Numbered from the stretch's first letter, positions 26,078 through 35,026 are shown. The stretch is 64,000 bases of DNA from Fibrobacter sp. UWB4 (GCF_002210345.1 NZ_MWQI01000003.1:186001-250000), one strand, 5' to 3'. Program-made: numbers and translations. The notes: generated from the letters alone by a model not told the origin.

Positions 26078-27298
26078 ATGTCCTTGTTTTCTCGTATTTT
26101 TTCTTTGTTGGTGTTCCTTGCTGCATTTGCGGGAGCGGTTGAAGTGCAGGTCATTGAAGGCGATAGCCGTGGTCCACGAGACCTTTCGGCGAAAAAGCTG
26201 AAGGCTATGGCGACGGTCTATTTGGCGGAATTGGGCTATGTTCCTAGCCATCATATTGAAAAGGTTGGGGTTTCTTTTTCATCAACGAACCCTGTGATGC
26301 ATCATATACAGATGAAAAAGTTCTTGGCAGATGGTCAAATCGAAACGGATTCTTCTGTGGTCGCGGAAGTGGATGACGTTGACAACGCCGTGGAAACCAT
26401 GCTCAAGATGTCTTTTGGAAAGGCGTCAAAGATTTACAAAGGCGAAAAACCGGACGAAGTATATTTTATGGATCCCGTATTTGTAGATGTTGAAGACCGT
26501 AAGGCGAATCTTGCAACTCAAAGGGCGGAATCGGCTCTTGGGGTGCTTGGGTATAAGCTTTCCGAAAACAGCAACAAGGTCAATGTTCAGCTATTCCTGA
26601 TAAAATTGAAAGATTATTATTGGGCGGGGATGGTGCGCTTGCACGGTTCCAAGGTTGTCAAGGGCGTTCATAAAAAGTTCTCGCAAGACGAAAATCTGCA
26701 ATCTATCGTTTATTCGTTGACGAGTCTGGTCATGGATCAGGATGTGGAACTCGATAGCCCTGATACCGAAGTGGTAGATTACTCCAATACCCATGAGGCT
26801 CGGTGCCGCGCTACGCAATCTGCAAGTTCCGTCGATGGAGTCTTTGCTGGTCTTTTCGTTGATTTGTTGTGCTATCTTTCTGATTATGTTGGATTTGAAG
26901 TGGCCGCTGGTGGTAAGGATCTTTATGGTAAATGGTACCCGAATATGCGATTCGCTTTTGTGTGGGGCTTTTCGGATCATCACTCATGGCTTTGGGAACT
27001 GGATTATGCGGGCACCATGGGAAAGACTCAATCCAGATGGGCGTTTGAATCTGTCCACAGGTTCTCGCAGAGTAAGGGGCTTTTTGTCGATATTGTTTGG
27101 GGCGGCGCACATGATCGAGTGTATAAAGGCTGGTTCATGGGTGGCGATATAGGGTATAACTTTTTAGCGTCTAGTTCCAAGTCTCATTGGCTGTCCTTGA
27201 TGTTGCGCTACGATTGGACTTTGAGCCAGTCTTTTTCCGAATCTGGCCGAATTTCGGTCAACTTGGTTTACGACCTTCGCGGTTACTACAGCAAATGA
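26078..27298 (+). CDS. Exported protein of unknown function
   Basis: Unrecognised 406-residue protein with a signal peptide (SRIFSLLVFLAAFAGA). Residues of about 20-230 alternate helices and strands and contain two similar segments (LKAMATVYLAELGYVPS and TQRAESALGVLGYKLSEN) that may be an internal duplication. The last 150 residues are rich in Trp, Tyr and Gly with alternating hydrophobicity (FEVAAGGKDLYG, LWELDYAGTMG, WLSLMLRYDWTLS, VNLVYDLRGYYSK) and look like an outer-membrane barrel. A periplasmic domain followed by a barrel is therefore likely. No Shine-Dalgarno is present. Confidence 0.7.
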   Translation: MSLFSRIFSLLVFLAAFAGAVEVQVIEGDSRGPRDLSAKKLKAMATVYLAELGYVPSHHIEKVGVSFSSTNPVMHHIQMKKFLADGQIETDSSVVAEVDDVDNAVETMLKMSFGKASKIYKGEKPDEVYFMDPVFVDVEDRKANLATQRAESALGVLGYKLSENSNKVNVQLFLIKLKDYYWAGMVRLHGSKVVKGVHKKFSQDENLQSIVYSLTSLVMDQDVELDSPDTEVVDYSNTHEARCRATQSASSVDGVFAGLFVDLLCYLSDYVGFEVAAGGKDLYGKWYPNMRFAFVWGFSDHHSWLWELDYAGTMGKTQSRWAFESVHRFSQSKGLFVDIVWGGAHDRVYKGWFMGGDIGYNFLASSSKSHWLSLMLRYDWTLSQSFSESGRISVNLVYDLRGYYSK

Positions 27299-27345
27299 CA
27301 TAAAGGCGTTTGATCCTCTACATCTTTGCAGCGCCCTCTATTATC

Positions 27346-27351
27346 TATATT
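27346..27351 (+). promoter_or_regulatory. Putative leaderless -10 element of trmO
   Basis: TATATT, 6 nt (TCCGCT), GTG at 27358. No Shine-Dalgarno. Confidence 0.55.
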
Positions 27352-27357
27352 TCCGCT

Positions 27358-28140
27358 GTGCAGATTTGTCCGATAGGTAAATTTTACGGTGATGCCGTTT
27401 ACAAGTATGACGCTCCTCGACAGGGGCGCTTGTTTGCTGGGCATCCCGGCCGCATTGTGCTGAATCCGGGGATGAATTTCGAAACGGCCCTCCGCGACCT
27501 TGATGGCTTCGAGCGCCTTTGGGTGATTTTCCAGTTCCACGAAAACGCTGGTTGGCGCCCGACGACGCGTCCGCCGGTACCGCCCAAGGGCAAAGATCGC
27601 GTGGGCACTTTTGCAAGCCGCAGCCCGTACCGTCCGAATCCGATTGGACTTAGCTGTGTGCGACTCCTGAAAGTTGAAGGGCTTACGCTTTATGTCGATG
27701 AAGCGGACTTGTTGAACGGAACGCCTGTGCTTGATATCAAGCCGTACATCCCGATGGCCGATGCTTTCCCGGATGCAAAGGCGGGCTGGGTCGAAGACCA
27801 GGAACGCGACTTGTGGAATATCGAGACGACTCCCGATTTCGACGAGCGCATCCAATGGCTCTGCGAAAATTCACCGTTCGACATCTTGAGCTTTGTCGAA
27901 ATCCAGCTCACGCGTGGCCCGTTTGACGATACCCGCCGCCGTCTCGAAATCGATGAAACTGCAAAAACGGGCGTACTTGCCTACCGCACGTTCCGCGTCG
28001 ATTTCAGCTACGATGAATTGTCGCGAAAAATTGTCCTGACAAGCCTCCGCAGCGGTTACACTCCCGAAGAACTCTACTCGCCCGAAGATAAGTACGGCGA
28101 CAAGAAAATCCATAACGAATTTATTGAAAAATTTCGTTAA
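27358..28140 (+). CDS. trmO: tRNA (t6A37) N6-methyltransferase, TsaA/TrmO family
   Basis: A 260-residue TsaA/TrmO-family protein. TrmO methylates threonylcarbamoyl-adenosine 37 of some tRNAs using SAM. The family core is clear: IGKFYG at the N-terminus, GFERLWVIFQFHEN, RVGTFASRSPYRPNPIGLSCVRLL (SAM-binding region) and GTPVLDIKPYIP, then a longer C-terminal region (SGYTPEELYSPED). I chose GTG at 27358 rather than ATG at 27310 because the family starts just before ICPIGKFYG, the upstream codons are not family-like, and TATATT lies 6 nt before the GTG. Confidence 0.88.
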   Translation: MQICPIGKFYGDAVYKYDAPRQGRLFAGHPGRIVLNPGMNFETALRDLDGFERLWVIFQFHENAGWRPTTRPPVPPKGKDRVGTFASRSPYRPNPIGLSCVRLLKVEGLTLYVDEADLLNGTPVLDIKPYIPMADAFPDAKAGWVEDQERDLWNIETTPDFDERIQWLCENSPFDILSFVEIQLTRGPFDDTRRRLEIDETAKTGVLAYRTFRVDFSYDELSRKIVLTSLRSGYTPEELYSPEDKYGDKKIHNEFIEKFR

Positions 28141-28272
28141 AACGGCGGTCCTGCTCGAAAAACACCGTTTTAGGGCTTAAAAAAACGCCTTTTTGTGCGA
28201 TTTCTTTTTCACATGTGATTAGAAAAGATTATTTTCAAAAAGAGTTTCAGAAAATAATCGGACGGGGAGATT

Positions 28273-31254
28273 ATGGATAGAAGTACTGTTACCTTTATAG
28301 TTATATCCCTTGTATTTATTGCAGCAGCATTGTATCAGGCTGTAGTTTCGTTTCGGTCAAAGCGTGTAGAGCTGAATCGTCTTGCGACCGGGACCGTTTT
28401 TGGCGTATTTGCTGTCGTTTTTTACATGGGGCGACTTTTTATTGAAAGTAGCGGCGCCTTCATGGTGTGGACTAGCCTTTGCCTTATAAGCGTTGCCGTG
28501 GCGATGTTCTGTTTTGCCCAGTTCTCGGTGCATTTTACCTGCCTGTCCGAGAATAAGTGGGCTCGCTTGTTGTTGCGCTGTTTTTCGTTGGGTCTTGTTC
28601 TCGATGCTGTTATCTGGGTTGTCAACCCGTTTTACCCGTGGGCCATTAGGCTTGAATCGGTTTCAGAGCGTATGCTCCTGTCCGTTTCAGACAAAAATGC
28701 ATTTTACGTTTTTCATCTTGCGCTTGTGTTTACAATGTTTGCAACTTCCATTGGACTCATGCTCTTCCGTTATGCTCGCGAGCCCAAGGTCTACAGAAAA
28801 CGTTACATCGGGCCGAGCATCATTGTGGCCGTTTTGCTTTTGATTAATGTCCTGCTGGATGAGTTTACGGATCTTGAGCTGGATTATTCCATTGAATTTT
28901 ATTGCCTGCTCCCGGTTTGCGTGTATTGGTATTCTTGTCGGTTTGCAGTGATTGACCTGATCAATTACTTTAATGACAACATTTTTAAGAATATTGATCG
29001 AGGGGTAGTCCTTTTTGATTATAAGGGCAAATTGGTTGTTTTCAATAAAATGGCGGAACAGCTTTTGGCGGGGATTGACCTTAATGTATCGTTGACGCAA
29101 AAAGATTTTATGAAGTTTTGCAATATCTCGGATTTCTATTCGGAGTCGGTCGAGGTCTATTCTACTCAGGGCTTCGTGAACCGTGACGATAGAATCCAGC
29201 CAATACGTTGTGATTTCCGTAAAATCAAAGGGGATGGCGACTGTTTGGTAGGGAATTTATTTGTAATTTCTGATACTGTGGCTCGTACGGATTTATTGAC
29301 GGGGTTCCATAGCTGGGAACACTTCAAGAATTTTGTGGCCAAGGACGCTTCGCAGTTTACTTATCCGTTGACGGTTGTTGTCTGTGATCTGAATAACCTG
29401 TCCCGCTTAAATAATATGAAGGGCCATAACGTTGGCGACCGTTTGCTGATCGGTATGGCTGATGCCTTACGCGAGGCTTTCCCGCAGGGTTCCTGCTTTG
29501 TACGTGGTGAAGATGCAAAGCTCATCGTCATTTGCGATTATATGGAACTTGCCGAAGTCAACGAGCGAATGGAAATCGTAAAGAAAAAGGTGCAGTCGAG
29601 TTTCCAGTATGCTGTCGATGGCGCCACAACGTGGAATACAGACATTGTTGATGCGATTGATTCGGCAACGCACACGTTGATGCAAAAGAAGCTGCTTGAC
29701 AGGAGTTCTGCCCATTCGGAACTTTTGACTTCGTTAGTGCGTGCCTTGCAAGAATGTGATAGCGATACCGAGGCTCACGTGAAACGTACGCAGCGTATGG
29801 GGGCCGCGCTGGGTCGTAAAATTGGATTGTCCGATAAGCAGCAAAGTAATCTTTCGCTCCTGTGCTTGCTGCATGACATCGGTAAAATCGGTATCCCGCT
29901 GGATATCCTCAATAAGCCGGGCAAGCTTTCGGAAGAAGAATGGAATACCATCAAGACCCATGCGAAAAAGGGCTACGAGATTGCAAAGAGTTCCAAGGGG
30001 CTGGTCGAAATTGCAGATATGATTTTGCACCATCACGAACGCTGGGATGGTCTCGGTTATCCCGATGGACTCAAGGGCGAACAGATTCCGCTTTTGTCCA
30101 GAATTATTGCTGTTGTCGATTCGTTCGATGCTATGGTCAGTAATTGTTCTTATAGGGCGGCGCGCCCTATCGAAGAAGCGATAGTTGAACTTGAACGTTG
30201 TGCCGGTACGCAGTTCGATCCGTATCTTGTTTCTGAGTTTGTTGCAATCTGCCGTGACATAGCGAAGGATGTAAAACCTGACGAGGGCAGGTTCGATCCC
30301 ATTTTTGATGAAATTGTCAATCGGACGAAAAAGAACGGGGATGAAAATAATAGATCGTTGCATCGTGTCCACAATGTGATGTTTACCCGATACGTTCTAG
30401 ACATTCATAACTCCATTATCGAAGTGGATGAAAACTTCGAAAAAATGACGGGATTTACGATGGATGATGTCAGGGCGAAATCGTTGAGGCAGCTGGACTT
30501 GATTCCAGAAGAAGACCTGACGGAGTACCTCTGCCTTGTTTCCGAAGTCCTTGCCAAAAGTCCGATGCTGTATTGCGAACACCGCCTCAAGCGTAAGGAC
30601 GGAACCGTTATTTACGTGTTCTGTATTGGAAAGGTGTTCTATGATTCCGTTAGCCGTGAAACGCGTTCCGAGATTATCGTTACGAACAGCTCTAACACCT
30701 ATGCCATGATGATGATGAAGGGCGAAGCGAAGGAATCTGCTGCTGCCCGTATGAAACTTCTGGAAAATCCGTCCAGCAGGGATTCGCTTACGGGATTCCT
30801 GAATCCAGAAACATTCCGGAGAGATGCCGAAGAAAAAATAACATATGGCAAATACAGGGTGATGGCGCTGGCTGTCGATGTGGACGGCTATGAAAAGTTC
30901 TGCGAAAGCAAGGGACGCGAGACGGGCGAGAGCTTTTTGCTGCTTGTTTCCGAAGCGTTGAATGATTCCTTGCGCGAACATGATATGGCTTGTCGTTTGG
31001 GCAAAGATTTTTTTGTGGCAATGCTGTTCTTTGAAAAGAACTCTCCACCGGGTTATATGTACGACCGTGCGCAGCAGATTTATGATAAAGTTTCTGTGAC
31101 TGTTTCGTCGGAGGCGGATGCGCCGACGCTATCGATGGGTGCCGTTCTTGATTGCGACCAGGCGAAGAACTATGATGAACTCATCGAAGCCGCCGAGAAT
31201 CTTATGAGGACTTCGAAAAAGCGGGGTGGTGGCCGTTTGACCGTTTCAGAATAA
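28273..31254 (+). CDS. 7TM-PAS-GGDEF-HD-GYP-PAS-GGDEF c-di-GMP phosphodiesterase-like protein
   Basis: A 993-residue membrane signalling protein. Seven hydrophobic segments at about 5-230 resemble the histidine-kinase 7TM sensor. A PAS-like segment (about 240-330) is followed by GGDEF domain 1, degenerate (R411-G-E-D-A in place of GGDEF). The HD-GYP domain (about 490-660) is intact, with H534-D535-IGK, HHERWDG and G595-Y-P. A second PAS (about 700-805) precedes GGDEF domain 2, also degenerate (R908-L-G-K-D-F-F; the catalytic Glu is Phe). It should hydrolyse c-di-GMP and not make it, with the GGDEF relics possibly binding GTP or serving as scaffolds. GGGGAG gives the start. Convergent with the RmlD-like gene. 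Confidence 0.88.
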   Translation: MDRSTVTFIVISLVFIAAALYQAVVSFRSKRVELNRLATGTVFGVFAVVFYMGRLFIESSGAFMVWTSLCLISVAVAMFCFAQFSVHFTCLSENKWARLLLRCFSLGLVLDAVIWVVNPFYPWAIRLESVSERMLLSVSDKNAFYVFHLALVFTMFATSIGLMLFRYAREPKVYRKRYIGPSIIVAVLLLINVLLDEFTDLELDYSIEFYCLLPVCVYWYSCRFAVIDLINYFNDNIFKNIDRGVVLFDYKGKLVVFNKMAEQLLAGIDLNVSLTQKDFMKFCNISDFYSESVEVYSTQGFVNRDDRIQPIRCDFRKIKGDGDCLVGNLFVISDTVARTDLLTGFHSWEHFKNFVAKDASQFTYPLTVVVCDLNNLSRLNNMKGHNVGDRLLIGMADALREAFPQGSCFVRGEDAKLIVICDYMELAEVNERMEIVKKKVQSSFQYAVDGATTWNTDIVDAIDSATHTLMQKKLLDRSSAHSELLTSLVRALQECDSDTEAHVKRTQRMGAALGRKIGLSDKQQSNLSLLCLLHDIGKIGIPLDILNKPGKLSEEEWNTIKTHAKKGYEIAKSSKGLVEIADMILHHHERWDGLGYPDGLKGEQIPLLSRIIAVVDSFDAMVSNCSYRAARPIEEAIVELERCAGTQFDPYLVSEFVAICRDIAKDVKPDEGRFDPIFDEIVNRTKKNGDENNRSLHRVHNVMFTRYVLDIHNSIIEVDENFEKMTGFTMDDVRAKSLRQLDLIPEEDLTEYLCLVSEVLAKSPMLYCEHRLKRKDGTVIYVFCIGKVFYDSVSRETRSEIIVTNSSNTYAMMMMKGEAKESAAARMKLLENPSSRDSLTGFLNPETFRRDAEEKITYGKYRVMALAVDVDGYEKFCESKGRETGESFLLLVSEALNDSLREHDMACRLGKDFFVAMLFFEKNSPPGYMYDRAQQIYDKVSVTVSSEADAPTLSMGAVLDCDQAKNYDELIEAAENLMRTSKKRGGGRLTVSE

Positions 31255-31280
31255 TTTTCTGTGCTGTGCTAAGCTTGCTG

Positions 31281-32330
31281 TTATTGGACTTCGATCCCGT
31301 TGACAAGTAAGTTGGTGATTGCTTCGTCGCTGCCCATTTTACGTTTGTCTTTAATATTGCGTCCAAAAGTTTTATGCCAGTCGAAACTGTCGGGCACGAG
31401 CCAGTCGAAAGCGGGCCAAGGCTTAATGAATCCTGGCGGCAGCAATTTGTAGAGCTTTTCTGAATTGATGCTGATATCTCCCACGCGTGGAGGCATCGGA
31501 CCGCCTTCAATTCGCGGCACTCCGTGGAGGAGTTCGGCGGGGTAGCCGCCAACGGCATTTACGATTTGGCCGACATTGTAGAGTGAAACGCGACGTGGAC
31601 CGCCGCAGTTGTAAATGCCTGCGGGAAATTTATGTTCCAGGATGTATTGTACGGTGCGGCAAAGGTCCGGACCCGAAAGCGGATTGCGGTATTCGTCGGT
31701 GAACAAGGTCGCTGGGCGGCCGGGGCGGAACCGGTACGTGATCCAGTCAATGGCGCCGGCGCATCCGCCAGGTGCGTAGTCCATTGGAAGTGGCACTCGG
31801 AGAATCACGACGTCAGGCTTGATGGCGGTAATTGCATCTTCGGCTTCGGCCTGGTGCTTGCCGTAATTGTGGATGGGGTCTTTCGGGTCGGTCTCGACGT
31901 AAGGGCGGTTTGGCTTTGTCTTCTCGTCACCGCTAAAGACCATGTCGGCTGAAATGCGGATAAGTGTCGCGTTATAGCGGGCCGCAAACGTGGCTGCATC
32001 GACTCCTTGGCTGTAATTCAAAAGCCTGCTGCGGGCGGGGTCGCATTCGCAAGCTTTGAGCGCGCAGTTTCCGCTGGCGTCAATGACGGTCCCAAAGCGG
32101 AATTTCTCGAAAAGTTCACCTAAGCGTTCTGTTTCTTCGGCATCTACGCCAAAGACGTTTTCGCCAAAAACGCAGGGATGCTTGATTGGGCGGATTCCAA
32201 TAACGCCCGGCACGTTCTCGCGAACGGTCACGCTGCCGTACAGCTTGTTGAAATGCCTAAAAAGCGCAAAGCCGGGAACGCCATTCAGCCCGAGAATTAA
32301 GATCGGGAGGCGGATTGCGATAATTTCCAC
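31281..32330 (-). CDS. RmlD-like NAD(P)-dependent sugar-nucleotide reductase family protein
   Basis: A 349-residue extended short-chain dehydrogenase of the dTDP-4-dehydrorhamnose reductase (RmlD) family. The Rossmann loop GLNGVPG lies at about 14-20, VIDASGN near 85, and LIRISADMVFSGDE near 125. The usual Y-x-x-x-K active site reads YGKHQ, so Lys is replaced by Gln. The C-terminal substrate region is well formed (TDEYRNPLSG, GIYNCGGPRRVSLY). Its ATG lies 34 bases inside the end of the NUDIX gene, so it is the second gene of that operon. A true RmlD role is uncertain: no rml genes are nearby, and the catalytic Lys is missing. Confidence 0.78.
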   Translation of the reverse strand: MEIIAIRLPILILGLNGVPGFALFRHFNKLYGSVTVRENVPGVIGIRPIKHPCVFGENVFGVDAEETERLGELFEKFRFGTVIDASGNCALKACECDPARSRLLNYSQGVDAATFAARYNATLIRISADMVFSGDEKTKPNRPYVETDPKDPIHNYGKHQAEAEDAITAIKPDVVILRVPLPMDYAPGGCAGAIDWITYRFRPGRPATLFTDEYRNPLSGPDLCRTVQYILEHKFPAGIYNCGGPRRVSLYNVGQIVNAVGGYPAELLHGVPRIEGGPMPPRVGDISINSEKLYKLLPPGFIKPWPAFDWLVPDSFDWHKTFGRNIKDKRKMGSDEAITNLLVNGIEVQ

Positions 32331-32932
32331 TTGAAGTAGCCTGCGATTTGAAGCGGGTGATTGAACGTGCCGTCTGCAACTTTTGCTTGAAATTCCTCGT
32401 CCGTGTACAGGAACGTCTCGATATCTTCCGTGTCGTCGAAGCTTGTTTTGCCAAGGCGTTTCACACCGTCGATGAACACAACATGGAATTTTCCGCGATG
32501 CCTATCCGGATTCACCGGGAACGACCCGATGTATGTTACAGCGCTATTCGTCATCCTGAGCGAAGCGAAGGATCCAGTAAAGTCTCCGTTTGATTTGTCA
32601 TGCCCGCCACTGAGCGGGCATCTCCCTTCTTCGAGGCAATAACCGCATTCTTCTTGTAGTTCTCTTATGGCCGCTTCTTTCGGTGTTTCGCCTTTGTCTA
32701 TAATCCCTGCCGGGAACTCGAGCGCAATCTTGCCTGTTCCGTGGCGGTACTGTTCCGTCATGACCCACTTGCCTTCTGTCGTGCGGGCAAGAATCAAGAC
32801 CCAGTCGGGTTGCCACAACGTATAAAAATCGTCGATGACCTTGCCGCTTGGCAGCTCGCATGTTTCCTTTGCGACCTTTAACCACGGCGCATCCACCAAA
32901 AATTCTGAGTTCAACAATTTCCACGGTTTCAT
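32297..32932 (-). CDS. NUDIX hydrolase (ADP-ribose pyrophosphatase-like) with in-frame repeat insert
   Basis: A 211-residue NUDIX protein. The box GETPKEAAIRELQEECGY (about residues 78-95), preceded by EFPAGIIDK, is intact, and the flanking strands are of the ADP-sugar pyrophosphatase type. Directly after the box, residues of about 100-129 are encoded by a palindromic repeat and do not fit the family; the fold resumes at VTYIGSFPVNPDRHRGKFHVVF. The start is ATG at 32932: TTG at 32938 is possible, but TAAATT sits 6 nt before the ATG. It overlaps the RmlD-like gene by 34 bases. Its promoter and first 30-odd codons are duplicated at 35830-35952. Confidence 0.82.
   Translation of the reverse strand: MKPWKLLNSEFLVDAPWLKVAKETCELPSGKVIDDFYTLWQPDWVLILARTTEGKWVMTEQYRHGTGKIALEFPAGIIDKGETPKEAAIRELQEECGYCLEEGRCPLSGGHDKSNGDFTGSFASLRMTNSAVTYIGSFPVNPDRHRGKFHVVFIDGVKRLGKTSFDDTEDIETFLYTDEEFQAKVADGTFNHPLQIAGYFKWKLSQSASRS
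32548..32630. repeat. Palindromic repeat inserted in frame in the NUDIX gene
   Basis: Contains GTCATCCTGAGCGAAGCG and GGATCC, then the hairpin TGCCCGC-N6-GCGGGCA. The same cores occur in intergenic copies at 32956 and 56386. It is translated without a frameshift. Confidence 0.7.
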
Positions 32933-32961
32933 GTTCAAAATTTAGAAAATAGAACGTCATG
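32839..32961. repeat. 123-bp duplicated segment, copy A (NUDIX 5' end)
   Basis: Covers codons 1 to about 31 of the NUDIX gene plus its upstream promoter region. It matches 35830-35952 with only about four differences. Confidence 0.9.
32939..32944 (-). promoter_or_regulatory. Putative leaderless -10 element of the NUDIX gene
   Basis: Minus strand TAAATT, 6 nt (TTGAAC), ATG at 32932. No Shine-Dalgarno. Confidence 0.45.
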
Positions 32962-33082
32962 CCCGCCAGAGCCTGTGCTGAGCGCAGTCGAAGTAAGCGG
33001 GCACCACCCCCTCGTTATGCATCGTCATCTTGAGCGAACCCCGGCTTTGTCATTCCCCACTTGATGGGGAATCTCCTTTTCG
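32956..33082. repeat. Tandem palindromic repeats
   Basis: Two or three interspersed-repeat units: one with ATGCCCGCCAGAGCC and GAGCGCAGTCGAAG, one with CATTCCCC-N7-GGGGAATC. This stretch, between the NUDIX gene and the TIGR02147 promoter, holds no gene. Confidence 0.65.
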
Positions 33083-33193
33083 TCTCTGATTCATCTACAT
33101 TTACTACTGATTCATTAAATTTTAAAAATTTTTGAAATTTGCAAAATTTGCGTATTTCGGCGAAAAATCGAGATTTTTGTATCATTTTATCTA

Positions 33194-33222
33194 TTGTAAG
33201 GCGCATTTAAATGACGTATATT
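33194..33222 (+). promoter_or_regulatory. Promoter of the TIGR02147 gene
   Basis: TTGTAA at 33194-33199, 17 nt, TATATT at 33217-33222 followed by TG (TAnnTTTG fit). A leader of about 15 nt contains AAGGAGG. Confidence 0.6.
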
Positions 33223-33245
33223 TGAGTTTGTAAGGAGGTTAAAAC

Positions 33246-34061
33246 ATGAAACCGATAACCGAATATCAAGATTACCGAAAGTACATGCTTGATTATTTTG
33301 ACTGGCGAAAGAGAAGTTCTGCGTTTTCGTGGCGCGAATTTTCCAAGATCGCCGGGTTCTCGTCGCCATCATACTTAAAACTTGTATGTGATGGCAAGAG
33401 CTCGCTGAGTCGCGTGGGCGTCCCGCTTGTGGCTGCTGCGATGGGGCTGAATGAATTTGAATGCGAGTATTTCAAGCTCATGGTTGAATTCACGAATGCC
33501 AAAGACGATGACAAGAAAAAAGAGGCGTTCCTCAAGATGAAGGGGCTTGCAAGTGAACAGCATGCTCGAGTGTTGAATGCGGATGCATTTGATTATTATG
33601 AATCGGCGGTGAATTCTGTTGTCCGTGAACTTGCGCCGATGATGCCTGGCGCGCTCCCTGGTGAAATTGCCAAGAAAATCAAGCATACGTTTACGGCGCA
33701 GCAAGTCCGCGATTCGCTAAAGCTTTTGGTGAAATTCGATTTGCTCAAGGCGCTTGGTGAAAACGTTTACGAACAAACGGATAAAGTTATTACGGGTTCT
33801 GGAGAATCTCTTACGCTGGCTCTCCGTTCCATGAATGGTCAAATGATTGATCTTGCCCGCGAAGCTATTGAAAAAATCGCTCCGGGCGAACGCAACATCT
33901 CGGGTGTGACGATTGGCGTGGACGAAGCTACGGTAATACGCCTCTCCGAAGAGGTGGACCGTTTCCGCAAACAAGTTATTGCTATTGCTGGCGAATCAAA
34001 AAAAATCAACCAAGTTTATCGTTTAAATTTACAGCTTTTCCCGCTGTCGGAAAAAGTATAA
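33246..34061 (+). CDS. TIGR02147 family protein (DUF4423), predicted regulator
   Basis: A 271-residue member of TIGR02147, a paralogous family expanded in Fibrobacter. The N-terminal 60 residues hold a helix-turn-helix-like region (SWREFSKIAGFSSPSYLKLVCDGKSSLS); the middle contains the family motif YYESAVNSVVRELAP, and the C-terminus ISGVTIGVDEATVIRLSEEVDRFRKQVIAIA. It probably binds DNA. Two lipoprotein genes follow, the first 10 nt downstream, so the regulator probably controls its own lipoprotein operon; that is inferred from synteny only. AAGGAGG precedes the ATG. Confidence 0.85.
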   Translation: MKPITEYQDYRKYMLDYFDWRKRSSAFSWREFSKIAGFSSPSYLKLVCDGKSSLSRVGVPLVAAAMGLNEFECEYFKLMVEFTNAKDDDKKKEAFLKMKGLASEQHARVLNADAFDYYESAVNSVVRELAPMMPGALPGEIAKKIKHTFTAQQVRDSLKLLVKFDLLKALGENVYEQTDKVITGSGESLTLALRSMNGQMIDLAREAIEKIAPGERNISGVTIGVDEATVIRLSEEVDRFRKQVIAIAGESKKINQVYRLNLQLFPLSEKV

Positions 34062-34071
34062 GGAGGAAACC

Positions 34072-34893
34072 ATGAATATCAAAAAAATCATTCTGCTTTC
34101 GCTCGCAGCCATGAGCGTGATGGGCGCCTTTACCGCTTGTTCCGATAATAAAGTGGTGGGGGCTGATGAACAGTCTAATACTGTGGCTGAACGTTCTAGT
34201 TCGTCTGTAGGGCCGGGGTCATCGAATTCTTTGGATGAACATGGGGTTCAATGGTCTGCTAGGACCATTCTCAGAAGCGTGTCGCAAGGCACTGCGGCAA
34301 CTGTCTTTCATATGATGGGAAGCTCTATTGTTGAAGTCGATTCTGTGACGGCTCGTGAATCTTATGACAGGACGGTTCAATCAATACTTGATTACGATGT
34401 AACGTTAAGAGTTGCTGAATTTGATATTAAGTACGATACCATTGCTATGCCTGCTTTTGAACATCCTTTTAATTCCTCAACCTATGCGATAATGAAGGAC
34501 GAAAATGGCTTGACGTATGGAGAAATTGCCTTGCATGGAGATATAGCTCCATTGTCCTATAGTATATATTGCAATGGAGAGAAAGATATAAGGAGCATCT
34601 ATAGTGTAGATTGGGGGAACGAAAACAACTTCACTGAAGTTAATAAATACTTGCGTTCGGCCGATACTACTTTGTTGGAACTGTTCAAGCAAGATTGTGC
34701 CCTTGAAAATGGAATATTGGACTCTGCTGATTTTTATATTCCTGAAATATATTGTACGGTTGCGCCCCAAAAGGTAGATAGTGATCCGACTTACAAGGAT
34801 CCTAATTGGAAAAAGTTCGCAACGGGTATTGCTGAAGGTTGCGTGTCCACCACGGAAAATCTTGATTCATATTTTGATTGGATCGATCTTTAA
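34072..34893 (+). CDS. Lipoprotein paired with TIGR02147 regulator (1)
   Basis: A 273-residue lipoprotein: signal II (LLSLAAMSVMGAFTAC), lipid Cys at about 23, then a Ser-rich spacer (ERSSSSVGPGSSNS) typical of Fibrobacter. It resembles the next lipoprotein over SVTARESYDRTVQSILDYD (SVDAQESYNRLVQSFLENG there) and near the end (DPNWKKFATGIAEGC versus DPYWKKWVSKLIDHC), so the two are tandem paralogs. Conserved Cys residues near the C-terminus may form a disulfide. Function unknown. AAGGAGG precedes the ATG, 10 nt after the regulator's stop codon. Confidence 0.78.
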   Translation: MNIKKIILLSLAAMSVMGAFTACSDNKVVGADEQSNTVAERSSSSVGPGSSNSLDEHGVQWSARTILRSVSQGTAATVFHMMGSSIVEVDSVTARESYDRTVQSILDYDVTLRVAEFDIKYDTIAMPAFEHPFNSSTYAIMKDENGLTYGEIALHGDIAPLSYSIYCNGEKDIRSIYSVDWGNENNFTEVNKYLRSADTTLLELFKQDCALENGILDSADFYIPEIYCTVAPQKVDSDPTYKDPNWKKFATGIAEGCVSTTENLDSYFDWIDL

Positions 34894-34980
34894 AAATTAG
34901 TATCCCATATCTCCTGAAATAAAGCAGGCTTCCGCTCATGAGAGCGGGGGCTGTTCATTTAACCTTATCACCATAACAAG

Positions 34981-35010
34981 AAGCCCACTTCTATCGTAGT
35001 GGGCTTTCAT
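34981..35010 (+). terminator. Intrinsic terminator
   Basis: AAGCCCACT, 8-nt loop, AGTGGGCTT, T-rich tail; a smaller hairpin CCGCTC-N4-GAGCGG lies at 34932-34947. Confidence 0.75.
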
Positions 35011-35026
35011 TTGAATACAAATTTCT

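Noticed and set aside
28138-28172. Hairpin AAAACGGCGGT...ACCGTTTT after trmO
   Set aside because: Imperfect stem with a long loop and no T run directly after it; not strong enough to call a terminator.
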